Shown: in pieces, positions 26,570-37,871 of the stretch
Layout of the letters: every line of letters begins with the position of its first letter
How positions within the stretch are numbered: position 1 is the first letter of the stretch
DNA from: Dolomedes plantarius
Taxonomy: Eukaryota; Arthropoda; Arachnida; Araneae; Dolomedidae
Reading direction: 5' to 3'
Assembly: GCA_907164885.2 (NCBI GenBank)
Contig: OU015496.1
Coordinates: forward strand, 134,557,697-134,621,696
DNA length: 64,000 nucleotides
Made by a program: the position numbers and the translations under genes
Notes under the pieces: model-generated
The model's database searches: none
What the model was told of the DNA's origin: nothing
Seen by the model: only the letters and a program-made list of their open reading frames with translations

Positions 26570-27905
26570 TCATGCTCTACAGTGCAATAACTGCAATGGG
26601 GTATGTCGTTGTGACATACCCCATTAAAGTTATTGTAGGCCGTTGTGGAGTTGATGCTTGCTTTCCCACACACACTTCTTTCTCCCCAGTCAGTCTTACA
26701 GTTGTGAAACACCATGCTTAAAACTGAAATGGGAGCCACTGCATTCATAGTTGTTATGGGCACGAGGGTTTCCTTTTGACATTTCCAGCCCACACTTCAG
26801 GATTCTACTCATTCCCAAACCACTTTTGCAATTGCTGATAAAACCGAAAGGAATGTCGCATAGCTGTCTCTTCAGTTGAGGGAAGAGACGATATATATGG
26901 TTTTATTTTACTGACAAATTTTGCGAAGCATTTGTACCTAAACTTATTTAGGGACTTTTCACTGGGATGTGCTCCATACCAGATCAGAAAAAGGCATTAT
27001 CCTGCTTAAGCAACATCATTATGCGATGAATTGCATTTATTAACTACTGTCACGTCGTGTTCCATATCTTTACTTTGGAACATTTATACACAATTTTCCT
27101 TTCCTTTGTTCAATGCTCCAGAAGTAGTATCGCATCCACTGAACGCATGGAGAAAAAGTATACTTTGGTATGTCTCGATGATTGAATTTTATTTGACGAA
27201 TGTACATTTGTTTTCTTTGCTTTCCCTTCGCATGTTTTGACAAGGAAAATGTCTCTTCTGTAGAAGTGATAGCTGTTAATAGAACCAGGTGGTCAACTTC
27301 TTCACCGATGATTGCAACGATGTTGTTACCAGAACATGCTTCATTAATTCCAGTATTTACAATGAGAATATCGGCTTCGTCATTACATTGTCGGAATTGA
27401 ATCCCACTGTTTTCGAGCTCAGCTGATAGCATGCTGATCAGTTTGCTCTTGTTGTTTTCATTTGAAAGGAACTGTTATTGTTGAACAGTAACTCGCATGT
27501 TTCCATCAAAACGTATGTCTACAGATTTTATCACAATAGACCGCAGATTTTCTTCCATTTTCTTGTACTGTTATTTGTGTTCGATTAGCCATTAAAAGAG
27601 ACTATACAGCTGGTCCCATAATGCTTTTTGTATATGGTTAACTAAATGTGTGCAAACATCGGAAAAAGTTAATTTTGTTCCCCATTTGACACGGTGTAGG
27701 AGAAAACCACTGTCCACAATGTTGGCGCAGTTCAGGAGGTTAAGGTCTTTTTTGGAACTTCAAAAACGTCGTACCTAGCCAATGTCGTTGTCTCTCGCAT
27801 GCCAGCTACATTAAACATAGCAAATGTAAAAGGAGCTAACTCATATTCTAAATAAAATGCTACTCGTTTCTTCGTCGTTTTGTTTAACAATCTCTATCCT
27901 CTGGA
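26570..27905 (-). pseudogene. Uncharacterised invertebrate family with PIN/FEN-like acidic motif (broken)
   Basis: Minus-strand pieces in order begin with FYLEYELAPFTFAMFNVAGM, then DSGFLLHRVKWGTKLTFSDV. These are followed by DIRFDGNMRVTVQQ, stop, QFLSNENNKSKLISMLSAEL. The core has DEADILIVNTGINEA and IVAIIGEEVDHLVLLTAITS; its D/E pattern resembles PIN/FEN-type nucleases. After a disordered patch come WYGAHPSEKSLNKFRYKCFA and a C-terminal GWKCQKETLVPITT with scattered cysteines. I recognise this layout from memory as a multicopy invertebrate protein family without assigned function. Several stops and frameshifts make it a relic. A nuclease role is inference. Confidence 0.6.
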
Positions 27906-28544
27906 AAAGCAAAAAGAAGTTTACTAATGTATTGAAACCATTTATTTTCACCGCACAATTGACGGTGATCAAGCTTTCATAGGATTTACCATTTCAAAGT
28001 ACTGAACCCAGAGGGATGCAGTTGGACCATTCTCTTTCAACTGCTTCAATGGCGGTGAAAGCTCAAGTCTAATCGGTGGGGACTTTTAGTATGTTCAACA
28101 AAGTCTTCCCAATTTTAATCTCGATGTCTCGTATATGAGTATGTCCGTATATGGTTTCTAGTGATAGTAGTTCAGTAGCAAAATCTCTAAATAACTCATG
28201 GAGATTATTGCTTTTGAAATCAGATATATGCATGGCGCAAAATTTATTTTTGCTAAAGCTGTTTGGATAAATAAATAAGATAGGATTTTTCTAGCGTATG
28301 AATAGCCAGGCAACGTTTTTTCTACTGACGTAGTTGCATACATCAAATTTAGTATTTATTTTTACCCACTTCCAGCCATTATGTACCCAATGCATCCTAC
28401 GTATGACATACAAAGATATAATCCACCAAACTCCACAATACAACCTGATAACAATGGATTGGATGTTGCTGCAACTTTATCTCGAGCTTTGATATGCAGA
28501 GGTTTGACAAAAGTGAGTGTGCAAGAATTTAGGGGCACATACGC

Positions 28545-28574
28545 AGGTCATCCTCCCTTCGCGATGGGGATGAC
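28545..28574. repeat. Palindrome at inner edge of right TIR arm
   Basis: AGGTCATCCTCCC then TTCGCGATGGGGATGACCC. It is the degraded counterpart of 25969-26000. Confidence 0.7.
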
Positions 28575-28984
28575 CCGCGCATCCGAGTCCTACGCGTGAT
28601 TATTCGCTATTTTCAAAGTCAATTATCTTTGTTCGTGTTAGACTTATAAAAAAATGTAAATAATGTTTTTTGTTCATAATTTAATGTTCTTAAATTTTTG
28701 TATTAAATTTGTTTTACATTAAATCAATATTTCTGGAGTTACTTACAAAAAACCAAAAAAGTCTACTCATTTTCCAAGATGGCGGTGAAAGCTCAAGTCT
28801 GATCGGTGGGGACTTTTAGTATGTTCAACAGTATGCCCAAACAAACATCTCCACCAATTTTAAAAACTTTAATATTTTTTTTAGCCATCCGTCAAAATCG
28901 GGTCTATTTTGACTGGGGTATACGCCACATATAGCCGAATGAAAATTTCCATAATGAACTCAGACGTTATTGGTAATGGGCCAA

Positions 28985-29085
28985 GCCGCTCTTGGGGGAT
29001 ACAGCTATATCATGACATCTTTATGTTTAGAGCAGCTCTTCTGAACGATCTTCTGAAGAGCTGCTACCCCAAGAGGAGATCGCGA
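28985..29085. repeat. Nested imperfect palindrome
   Basis: AGCAGCTCTTC (29031-29041) pairs perfectly with GAAGAGCTGCT (29055-29065) around a 13-nt loop. Further out, CTTGGGGGATA near 28991 pairs with TACCCCAAG near 29065. Possibly a small foldback relic. Confidence 0.6.
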
Positions 29086-29224
29086 ATGGTTGATACCAAG
29101 ACAAATTAATAATTTGAACTAGCCGCTCTTTCAGTTATTTATTTTATTGTTATTAAGTTTTGGTCTCATGAGTTACGAACCGTTCAATTAACTTTTTTTT
29201 TACGTTTGAGTCGGAGTTTCAAAG

Positions 29225-29251
29225 TTGGGCTGAAAAAGTTGAGAATCACTG
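29225..29251 (-). mobile_element. hAT-like terminal repeat (element extends left)
   Basis: The reverse complement reads CAGTGATTCTCAACTTTTTC, like the canonical hAT terminus. It is followed by GTTTACAG, which fits the nTnnnnAn pattern of hAT 8-bp target sites. The opposite end was not found. Confidence 0.4.
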
Positions 29252-29337
29252 GTTTACAGCATTGTGATTCAACTGCTGGCGTAGAGTAAGAATATAAATT
29301 AATAAAACTTACAAAAGGTTTGTTGGTTGGTTTAGAG

Positions 29338-29400
29338 CAGTGGTTATCACCTGGGGGCTCGGCACCCTGGGGAGGCGTGAGTGATATTCAGGGGAGGGGG
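29338..29400 (+). mobile_element. hAT-like terminal repeat (element extends right)
   Basis: CAGTGGTTATCACCTGGGGG, a variant of the common hAT terminus, is preceded by GTTTAGAG. No inward partner was found to the right. Confidence 0.35.
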
Positions 29401-29935
29401 ACGCTGATGGTAAAGCAGTAGTAAATATTTGTTGAACAATTTTTACAATATTTACTTATTTTAGGACTAGGGGGAGGTGGCTAAGATCTGAAGACCATTC
29501 AAAAGGGGGGAGGAGTTCTAGACATATAAAGGTGCAGAGTGACTGGTTTTGAGTACTACGGTCAAGTTAATTACGACATAAGGTCTAAGTAGACCGGGAC
29601 CTACAGTTTAAAGCCAATTACGAACGGTTAGAAATATCCATAGCACCTTAGACATTTGACCACCTCCCAACAAGCTTTATAAAAGAACTAATTGATTTTC
29701 CATCAATATAGACAGATGTCACTGAATGCTTAGGGAAATGAGTGTGAAATAGTTACCAGGAAATATTTTCTTCGTAACTTCACAATTATTTTTATGTGCA
29801 ATCATTTAAAACAGCCACGCACTTTCTCAGAGTACATATTTTTTAATTAGACCAGAAGAAAAGTGCTACAAGACGCTAAGTCTTGTGACACTTTTTTACA
29901 AAATATTTTGTTGCTTTCTCAGAAGTTTATGAGTT
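29401..29935. other. Unclassified stretch
   Basis: G-rich runs near 29385-29520 (GGGGAGGGGG, GGGGGGAGG) and otherwise AT-rich DNA. No gene was seen. Confidence 0.4.
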
Positions 29936-30280
29936 ACCAATGCGAATGCTAAGACAAGACTTTGAATTAGAATTTTGAAAAGCAGTACTTCTTTTCTGGC
30001 TGCTATAAGGACTTATTACGACAATTAAATCATAGTTAATCCTTATTCACAGTAAGGTTTGTAATTACTAAAAACTGGAGTTCTCAACGTACGACATGCG
30101 ACAGTCGGCAATGCGGGTGGTAAGGCAAGACTTTGAATTAGAATTTTCAAAAGAACTACTTCTTTTCTGGCTGCTCTAAGGACTTATTACGACAATTAAA
30201 CCATAGTTCATTCTGATTCACAGTTAAGTTTGTAATTACTAAAAACTTCAGTTCTCAACATGTGACATACCTCCGGTAGC
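29936..30280. repeat. Tandem direct duplication, about 170-bp period
   Basis: AAGACTTTGAATTAGAATTT occurs at about 29957 and 30126. The two copies align through CTTATTACGACAATTAAA and end with AACTTCAGTTCTCAAC or a close variant. A fragment of the same family recurs at about 35345-35430, so this is a dispersed repeat, possibly part of a retroelement. Confidence 0.75.
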
Positions 30281-30820
30281 TCTCGTCAAATTCATACCGA
30301 ATCACAGCTATATCGAAGTCAGATTTCATGTCGAAGCAGACAGGAACTCCAGTAGTTAATCTGTATACTATTTGTTTTCTTGCTCCTGAGATTTGCTTCC
30401 TATTAGTCCTAACATGAATAAAAATAATAATTTTTTCTGATTTACATGTTTTACTTCTTTCTGTAAAATGACAACAATTGTGGGAATTTTCAGTATCATA
30501 ATGCTACGAAGGATCCAAGTAAACCACATCCTAATGACATCTGCGGGAATCAGCCGTCGTACACATTGGTCGAGATAAATCTTGCATTCTGTTGGTACGC
30601 TTAATATGAGTGAAGATATAATTTCTTCCTATATTACAACTGAGACTAATAGAGGGAAATTTCAGGTCGTTTTAGTTAACAGTACTGCGGCGACGAATAT
30701 TTGTAGATGATAGGGTAATTAAAATTAATTATAGCAAGAATTAACAAAATTTAATAATTAAAGTTAAGAATAATCCTTAACAATCAATTACATCATTTAC
30801 ATTTAACCTTTAGTACAGAT
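30281..30820. other. AT-rich stretch, nothing recognised
   Basis: No coding or repeat signal was seen before the 5' LTR of the next element. Confidence 0.45.
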
Positions 30821-31164
30821 TGTAGAGACAGGCGAGTCACTATAACAAGGAATAACGCCCCCTATCGTAGGGGAAGAGGTACTACGCAGAACGCTGGGGG
30901 TGATTGCAGACTCCAGACGTATCTGATAAGCTGTCACAGAGAACGACGGAGGTGATTGCAGACTCCGAACGTAGCTGGTATTTGCTTTAGAGCGTTGAGG
31001 TTACGTTAATAATTTGTTCCCGTAAATATTGTTTTTCTACCTGTTATATATATCGTCTCTTGTACTTGTCCGTGCTGTGCTCCGTCTTATAATAAACTAT
31101 ATGTTTTAAAAAGAGCTGGTTCTAGTTTGAAAAAAAAGGGACTTTCAAATCGACATCCGTCACA
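30821..31164 (+). repeat. 5' LTR of the 30.8-kb element
   Basis: Shares its first 150 bp with the 3' LTR; the end is placed at CCGTCACA by weak similarity. Contains AATAAA near 31090 and two copies of GGTGATTGCAGACTCC. Confidence 0.65.
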
Positions 31165-31357
31165 ACACGCTCCATTACGAGAACCAGAGCTTAATCAGAG
31201 TGAACCACAGCAGACCAGAGCAAAGAACTGTTGACAGAGCTAATGAGAAAGTCATCCAGATGTCATGGAAAACAGGTAGGAGCTATTTTGATCTAATTTT
31301 ACGTGAAGCATAATTTTATCGAAGATATATAAATATATAGAAGAAAGAAAGGTAAAA

Positions 31358-31690
31358 ATGTATAGGAATTCGAGAAAAGAAGATTTGATAGAACTTCTCA
31401 GTGAAATAGATGATGCACCAACTGTTGGTTTAACAGTGATGCAATTAAAAAATAAAATTGAGGAAAGTCAATCTTTTAAATATGAACCAGAGTTTGTAGC
31501 AGAGTTATTGATCTCAATATTTGAGGATAGAAGAAGAAAAGAAGAGAATGAGGAATACCAACTTAGCACTTTAAGCTTACAAAATTGAATTTGAGAAAAT
31601 TAAATTAGCGCAGCGGGAAAAAGAAATTGAATTGGAAACAATTAGAAGTCAGAACACGAATAAAAATAGATATCCGCTCAGACTGTTACG
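31358..31690 (+). pseudogene. Gag-like N-terminal region
   Basis: ATG 31358 opens a 76-codon frame (SRKEDLIELLSEIDDAP, then LKNKIEESQSF). After a stop and frameshift near 31585 it continues as EFEKIKLAQREKEIELETIR, a charged coiled coil. This pattern, a short helical domain plus a long Glu/Lys coiled coil, is known from Gag N-termini of arthropod Gypsy-like elements. The capsid and zinc knuckle are not seen; the reading continues only briefly, to about 31690. A truncated, inactive gag. Confidence 0.6.
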
Positions 31691-32058
31691 TATATGGAGA
31701 AAATACCCACCTTGCCAGATTTTGTTCACAACTGGATACACAGGAAAAGCACTTCGATCTCTCAAAGAATGAGACGACAGAGAAAAATGGTGGCGACAAC
31801 ATGATAGCGAAGATCGGATTTACACGTTTAGAATCCGACAAAATAATAAAGCAACCATTGCAAAGTGGCAATATTAGCCTGATTTTTGCTTTTGGATAAA
31901 TAATTAAAGCCAGAGTGGCGAGAATTCCAATTTCTCTTAGCAACGCCGAAAAACCACCAGTTTTCAGACCTGCCGAGATTTTCGTAGCCTTAACAGAAGA
32001 GCTGCACGGCCCCGGGTTGTTGACCCCACAGGGGCACAATTTATTGCTTTCGGGAGGA

Positions 32059-33115
32059 TCATACCCCACTACTGCAGAGCTCGGGCCGGACGGTGGAATT
32101 CCCACGAAAGGGTCTGAGGGGAGTGAAACATTTTTTTTGCTCTCTTGTTAATGACGATTCATCTGGTGGTGTAAACAGCATTGCTTCGGTGAACTCGCTG
32201 TCGCGGGGAGAGACTGAAAGGAATAACCTGATACCAGATGCTGATAATTTGAGATAAGAACAGCGGAGCAGTGAAACGTTAAAAGCGGTTCTCGACAAAG
32301 TTAAACGGAAGATAGAGAGAAATAGGATAGAGAATGAGAAAAATAAAATTGTGGTAGAGATTGTGGAAAAAGAACTGTCTGATATGTCTAATTTAAAGTC
32401 GGATGTGAAACCTGAAATGCGGAATAATTCGTACGAATATTTCGAGCAGCGAAACCATGAACAAATAAGTAATTCACACGACTTCCATACGTTTGAAAAT
32501 AAGAAAGATGTGCATGAACTAGGAAGTCCTGTTACCGAAGTAGAGAAATCGAAAAGTGATTCGCGTTTTTTCAATGGTAGTGAAGCTAAGAGTAACATGC
32601 ATGATGTGGAAAATGTAATGGGTGCTTCAGAACTGCATGTTTGTGAGACGGAGAAGTCAAAACCGTCAAAGGCCAACTCATCTGCTTTTAGCAACGTGCT
32701 AGATAAGTCCAATGTTCCCAACGTTACGTACAATAAATGTGCGACTTCACTCCGTGAGTGTGTGAAAAACCGCTGCGGAAACCGGTGACGAATCACGAAA
32801 TTTAAAGACTCTGTGCGGTGAATTACATGCTAAAGTAGAGGAGAAAAATGCTACGATTTTGTTGCTGAAGGAAGAAGTGACAAAATCAAATGCCGTTGTG
32901 AATTATGTGTCTAAGGAAAGTGATTCGGTCCTACAGAATGGGTCACGAGCGCAAAATGATCGCAATGAATGCGTAGTGTTTGAGAAGAACTACAATAAAA
33001 GAAAAGAAACTGTGTAAATGATAGACTTAACATTGCTGAAACTCTGTGTTTCAGGTTACTCAAGGGTCAAAGTTGTCGACGCTGACACTTTGTCCAGACT
33101 GATGCCGGACTAAAA
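32059..33115 (+). pseudogene. Acidic coiled-coil coding region inside the LTR element
   Basis: The plus-strand frame is open with few breaks from about 32059 to 32788. It is Ser/Glu/Lys/Asn-rich (NDDSSGGVNSIASVNSLS, then KVKRKIERNRIENEKNKIVV). After a frameshift near 32775 it continues with LHAKVEEKNATILLLKEEV, a heptad-like coil. It ends near 33115 after KVVDADTLSRLMPD, an RNase H-integrase linker-like tail. The middle resembles no retroviral domain I know. It may be a gag spacer or captured sequence. The long frame on the opposite strand is its shadow. Confidence 0.45.
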
Positions 33116-33524
33116 TATTGCACCAGAGACTGTTCCTGATCATAAACTGTGCCATTATAAACTATTCCTGAGCACTGACTTTTCATTGAACATTTTTTAT
33201 TAATTGTTTTATTTTTCATGCTAAGCATTTTAGATATGAAAGTCAATAGTTTGATATACTAAGTTAATTCTTTTAACTGATTTATCTATCTATAATTATT
33301 TCTTTTGTATATGTTTTGAGTTTTTTTATTCTGCATGTAGTAAGATTAGATGAAGATCTAGCTAAGTATATATTTTTTTTGTCAACAGTATATATTCGAG
33401 CAGGTAAAAGTGATTTGTCGTATTATGTATGTTACCTGAGAATAGTAGTTGAGATGTGGTTCGCCTGTCACTTACGTTTCGGATTCAGATTATTTGAGGT
33501 ATAATCCCAATCTTGAGGGGAGGG

Positions 33525-33811
33525 TGTAGAGACAGGCGAGTCACTATAACAACGCCCCCTATCGTAGGGGAAGGGGTACTACGGAGAACGCTGGGGGGGG
33601 ATTGCAGACTCCAGACGTATCTGATAAGCTGTCACAGAGAACGACGGAGGTGATTTCAGACTCCGGTCGTGTCTTATATATTTTTAGAGAGATAAATTCG
33701 GAGGTGATTGTAGACTCCGAACGTAGTTGGTAGTTGCATTGTGTTTTTTTTAATGCAATAGCCCATAATAAATATTATCATTAACTCTGGTTCAACTTAC
33801 TGTTGCGTCAC
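33525..33811 (+). repeat. 3' LTR of the 30.8-kb element
   Basis: Begins TGTAGAGACAGGCGAGTCAC after the polypurine tract. It differs from the 5' LTR by a 7-bp gap and by the copy number of the GGTGATTGCAGACTCC module (about three instead of two). The right end is uncertain. Confidence 0.65.
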
Positions 33812-34320
33812 TGTGGTAAATATGAGCCTTGAAGAAAAATGCAATTAAATCAAATAAAATGTCTTCCCTATTATTGGAGCACACCTAAAAATAAAATTAT
33901 TTCTCCTAAAAGAAAACTTAAAGAAATCAATTCTGCTTAAATAAAGAACCTAAAGCTGAAAATTAGAAAAATTAACTCAAACGCAAAGACCGACATGACA
34001 AAGATATACATTAACATAGCAAATTTATTCATTCCGATTTCCTTCACAATATTATATAATACCATCACAAAAAATGGTTTAAGCCCCTGAGGATTCAAAC
34101 ATCTCCTTTCAATAAATTTCTATTAATCACAAAATCTTGATTACTTATACAATTTACTGTTAAAATAACATTTACTATCATGGTGACTGGTGAAAAACCA
34201 ATATGAATAAAAACGATAAAAACAAAAGAAAACTTCAATAAATCTCAAAAACAAAAAGGGTAAATTAAAAGTAATATTACCCATTAAAATGCTGCAGCAC
34301 TCTAACAAAAAAAATAATAA
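33812..34320. other. AT-rich stretch, nothing recognised
   Basis: Mostly A-rich DNA without frames. Confidence 0.5.
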
Positions 34321-34900
34321 TTTTACGAAATCATGAGGGGAGCCTTATCGCCATTTCTAAAGCGTGCAAGACGCCAAGGCATGAACTCCGCCGGACGTTT
34401 CCGTTCAGCCATCATTCCCGAAGCCAAATCTTTCCATCTAGGGTCTAGGGTCAGCTCCCAGCTTCTTGGCTCGCCCCTATCCGTCTTCAATTTTTTTCAC
34501 ACCCTCCGCCCCCGAGTCGACGCTACATTTCTTCCCTTTGACTCCACGCGGAAGTAAGAAGTTCCAACGCGCGCCGTCAATCTCGGACGAGGAAAACGTT
34601 GAAATTCTGAAATAGCCGAAGGAATCTTCTCTTCGATTCATCGTTGATGTTTTTATCTTCTTACTTCATAACATGATTGTTGGTTCCTTATTTCATTATT
34701 TCCTCCTTGCAAACGCCACCATCTACGAATCACTGAATTCAACCGCTCAGGCAGCGCCCTCGTATATCAGCCAAACTCATCAACATTCCAACGTCCCAAT
34801 CGGGGAGAGTGTCCTTGACCAGTCGCCACCGGTTGTCTCGATTTACAACCAGCAAAAGGGGGATTTGTCTCAAAGGAAAGACTAACTTTAGAGAAAAACT
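34320..34900. other. GC-richer island of unknown nature
   Basis: Clearly richer in GC and CpG than the surroundings (GTCGACGC, CGCGCGCCGTC). Short plus-strand frames at 34333-34557 and 34673-34885 have no motif. On the minus strand TGGCGACTGGTCAAGG near 34820-34835 resembles a tRNA primer-binding site next to a possible LTR at higher coordinates. That reading is speculative; a host promoter is the alternative. Confidence 0.3.
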
Positions 34901-36025
34901 CAAAAGACACACTCTTTAATTTTGCATTCATTCATTAAATAAAAACCCAAAAATTCACCAGCAAAAAATACGCACCAGCCACCTCACAATCATTACAAAA
35001 TAAGGCTTATTAATTTATCAGTTTTTTAACAATAAAGTATAACGTGATGATCTCCTTTAATTCTTCATAATGTCAAAACATTTCGAGAAACTTGCGCACG
35101 CCTCTCCAAATGCGATGATTTAATCAAATAAATGAATATTTGATCACCACAAGTTTAACCATCAAGTATACAGTATTTAGAAGAGGCTTAATAAATTGAT
35201 TAAAAAAAAGCATTATTTTACTTAAGCTTAATTACTTAAAACCCGAGATTAAAACAAACGTTAATTATTTATAATACTATTAATTATCATCCCAAAAGGA
35301 CTTATATTAACATTCTATGAATAAATGAAATCTTGGTAAATTAAAGACTAGTTCATTCTGATTCCCAGTAAGGTTTATAATTGCTAAAAATCTCAGTTCC
35401 CGGCATACCGCCGGTGGTTCTCGTCAGAATTTTACCGGTCCCCATCTACACCAGAGTCAGCTCTTATGTCGATGCTGTCTTCAACTCCGAGACGAAATAT
35501 GCATTTTGTCAGTGTTCTTGCTTCTGAAAGTTTGTAGAAAAAAATTAGTAAGAAATATTCTTATGCATTCTCTTAAACTAAAGATTATGTACTGAAAACC
35601 GAGCAGGTATGACAGTCAACATTCATGCGATGGATTTCAATTAGCACTGTTACTTCAAGAATTGTAGTGCATGGAGTTGGTTTAACTACTCGTATATGTG
35701 CAGAACAGCTGCTTCTTTACCTTCCTTTTCAACCCTCATGCGTAAATTCATACCAGGCAGCCACCATATGTTTAGAAACTCCACCAAATGTGGTTTATTA
35801 GTGATCGAATTGAAGTTTCACAAAGCCATATAAACAGAAATATATCGATGGAGGCAAAATTTTCCAATCCATACTCGTGCTTTAATAAGTTCCAAACACT
35901 GATTATTTTTATTATATGGACTATATTTACTATCAGCATATTCATGATTTAGAAGACAGATGTTTATAGTAGTTTTTTTAAGATTAATTCTTTACTTATT
36001 TAATAGCGTATATATTTTTATTAAT
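34901..36025. other. AT-rich stretch with one repeat fragment
   Basis: A fragment of the 29936-30280 repeat lies at about 35345-35430. Nothing else was recognised. Confidence 0.45.
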
Positions 36026-36027
36026 AG

Positions 36028-36250
36028 GGCCTGAGGTAGTCAAATAGTTGCGCGTTAGGCTTGGAACTGGGTCTGTTCAGTTCGAATCCTGACGAACGCT
36101 ATTAAATACCTTCGGGTCTTGGCCGGATATGGGTACGTTGGATATGTAGACCGGGATGTCCTATGAGTTCAGAGAGGGTGGGAGAAAGTACGATCTCCTC
36201 AAATGTCATGGACAAGTACTCCATATTTTCAAGGAACAACAACGTGAATA
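36028..36250 (+). mobile_element. tRNA-derived SINE (plus strand)
   Basis: Head GGTAGTCAAATAGTTGCGCG (A-box-like), CAGTTCGAATCCTGACGAAC (B-box-like), then the body with GGGAGAAAGTACGATCTCC. The last block is the same core as in the 4755-4987 copy. Confidence 0.75.
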
Positions 36251-37690
36251 TAAATTATGAAATCCTAATCAAGAAATATTCACAGATGTTGAGAAATAAT
36301 GGAGTCTCAAAAATCTACACTGTTATTTGGATTTCAGGTTTCGCCATTAAAACTCCGAAGTTTTTTTCTTCCTTTATTAAGGAAGATGAAAATTTATTTT
36401 CCCCCTTCAAATCTCAGATCCTCCCCGAGGTCCTTCCATGAGGTCATTGGTTGGGGGAAGGTGTGAACTCTCCAGATATCACCTAGCAGGTACTCTATGA
36501 AAACAAAAGATTTTAATCTATAGATGTGTCAAATTTGGTTTTTGTAACAGCAATTTCTATTAATTAGCAATAATTTACAATTAAAAAAATTGCTTTCTGC
36601 GCATGCTTAATGACATGTTTAAAGATAGCTTTAGATACTTACTAAGCACGAGGCTGCATAAAAACGTTAATTTGTTTATTCCGAGGAATTCTCTAGCATT
36701 ATCTCTGCTATTTTTATTTTTATTTATGTTTCTGAGATATAGAATTAAACTTGACAGAAACTGTTTATTTCGTGCTATTGAGTAACCATATTTATTTTTT
36801 TGGGGTTCAATAGTAATTTTTTAAAGTGTATTTCTCTATTCTTAATATTATGATTTTCGACACTTGTAAATGATGTGTTGAATATAATTTGTGTATTTGT
36901 ACATTTATTTACTAATCAACCGCTTTTTTTTTTGACCGGTACAAACTAGTTTTTATTAATATGTATAGATATATAGATAAAAACGGCATTCTCGTGCACA
37001 TTTTATAAAGTACTGCTCATGCATTTCCTTATATTTTTAAAATGTCATTAATCTAAAATGAATTTAATCATTATTTCATCAATATTCCGACTCTGTTTAT
37101 CCAGACGATAAATTAATTTTTCCTTTGACGAAATCTTTTATCATCTGTTAGTTATTGGAAACCGGGGTACAGAGAATAAGTCTTCAAAGAAACATTGCGT
37201 CATTTCTTTTAATTATTTCCTTTTATAATACGTTAGATATTGATATTATAATAAATTTTAAAAATTGTGTTTAGAGTGAAAATTTTAATAATGCAAATTC
37301 AAAAGAAATTTTAAATGCGCATTGTTAAATTTTCTAAATTTAGAAAATTATATAGACAAAAATTCATTATTAATTTTCTCTAGGAACAAAAATCATTACA
37401 TAATAGTCTCTTTAATTATTAAACTTTTGTGCTTGGTGAAATTAACTTTGTATTATATATAATATATTAATCAATTCTTAACTTCCTTTATACTGATTGA
37501 TTAATTGCTATTATTCATAAAGGGATACATTTGATTAATTATTTATTAAATAAAACAGGAATTCTAACTTTCAATTAATTACACATGCATTTTTGATTTC
37601 CAGACTTGATTAAAAATTCCGTAACCTTTTACAAAATTTATCAAAAGCCCTCTGATTTGACAGAATAATAAAATCAGGTTATACAAATAT
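36251..37690. other. AT-rich stretch, nothing recognised
   Basis: A second GGGGAAGGTGTGAACTCTCC-like block near 36453 may be a further SINE core fragment. No genes. Confidence 0.45.
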
Positions 37691-37693
37691 ATA

Positions 37694-37844
<151 letters not shown>

Positions 37845-37871
37845 GTTCCATACAATATTCCATTCTGGCAA

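Larger units (their letters stand above)
25639..28917. mobile_element. 3.3-kb element with long TIRs and a PIN-like gene relic
   Basis: Both ends start CCCAGTCAAAATAG when read inward. The left arm runs 25639 to about 26085. The right arm is 28545-28917, with its inner part displaced to about 28185-28265. By eye the arms are close to 90% identical. Each outer arm ends in a GGTCATCC...GGATGACC palindrome. Between the arms is a broken minus-strand gene of an uncharacterised invertebrate family. No known transposase motif was seen. The superfamily is not assigned and the target duplication is unclear. Confidence 0.75.
30821..33811 (+). mobile_element. LTR retrotransposon, internally deleted (Gypsy-like)
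   Basis: A direct repeat starts TGTAGAGACAGGCGAGTCAC at 30821 and at 33525. A polypurine tract (GAGGGGAGGG) lies immediately upstream of the second. Between them are a gag-like N-terminal frame, an acidic coiled-coil coding region and a short VVDADTLSRLMPD segment, which resembles the linker between RNase H and integrase. Protease, reverse transcriptase and integrase catalytic parts are absent. About 3.0 kb. Confidence 0.78.

Noticed and set aside
26366..26590. Plus-strand open frame as a gene
   Set aside because: It lies antisense to the C-terminal end of the PIN-like family relic and has no motif.
32059..32796. Long minus-strand open frame of 245 codons
   Set aside because: Ser/Phe/Leu-rich shadow of the acidic plus-strand coiled-coil region; no start context or motif of its own.
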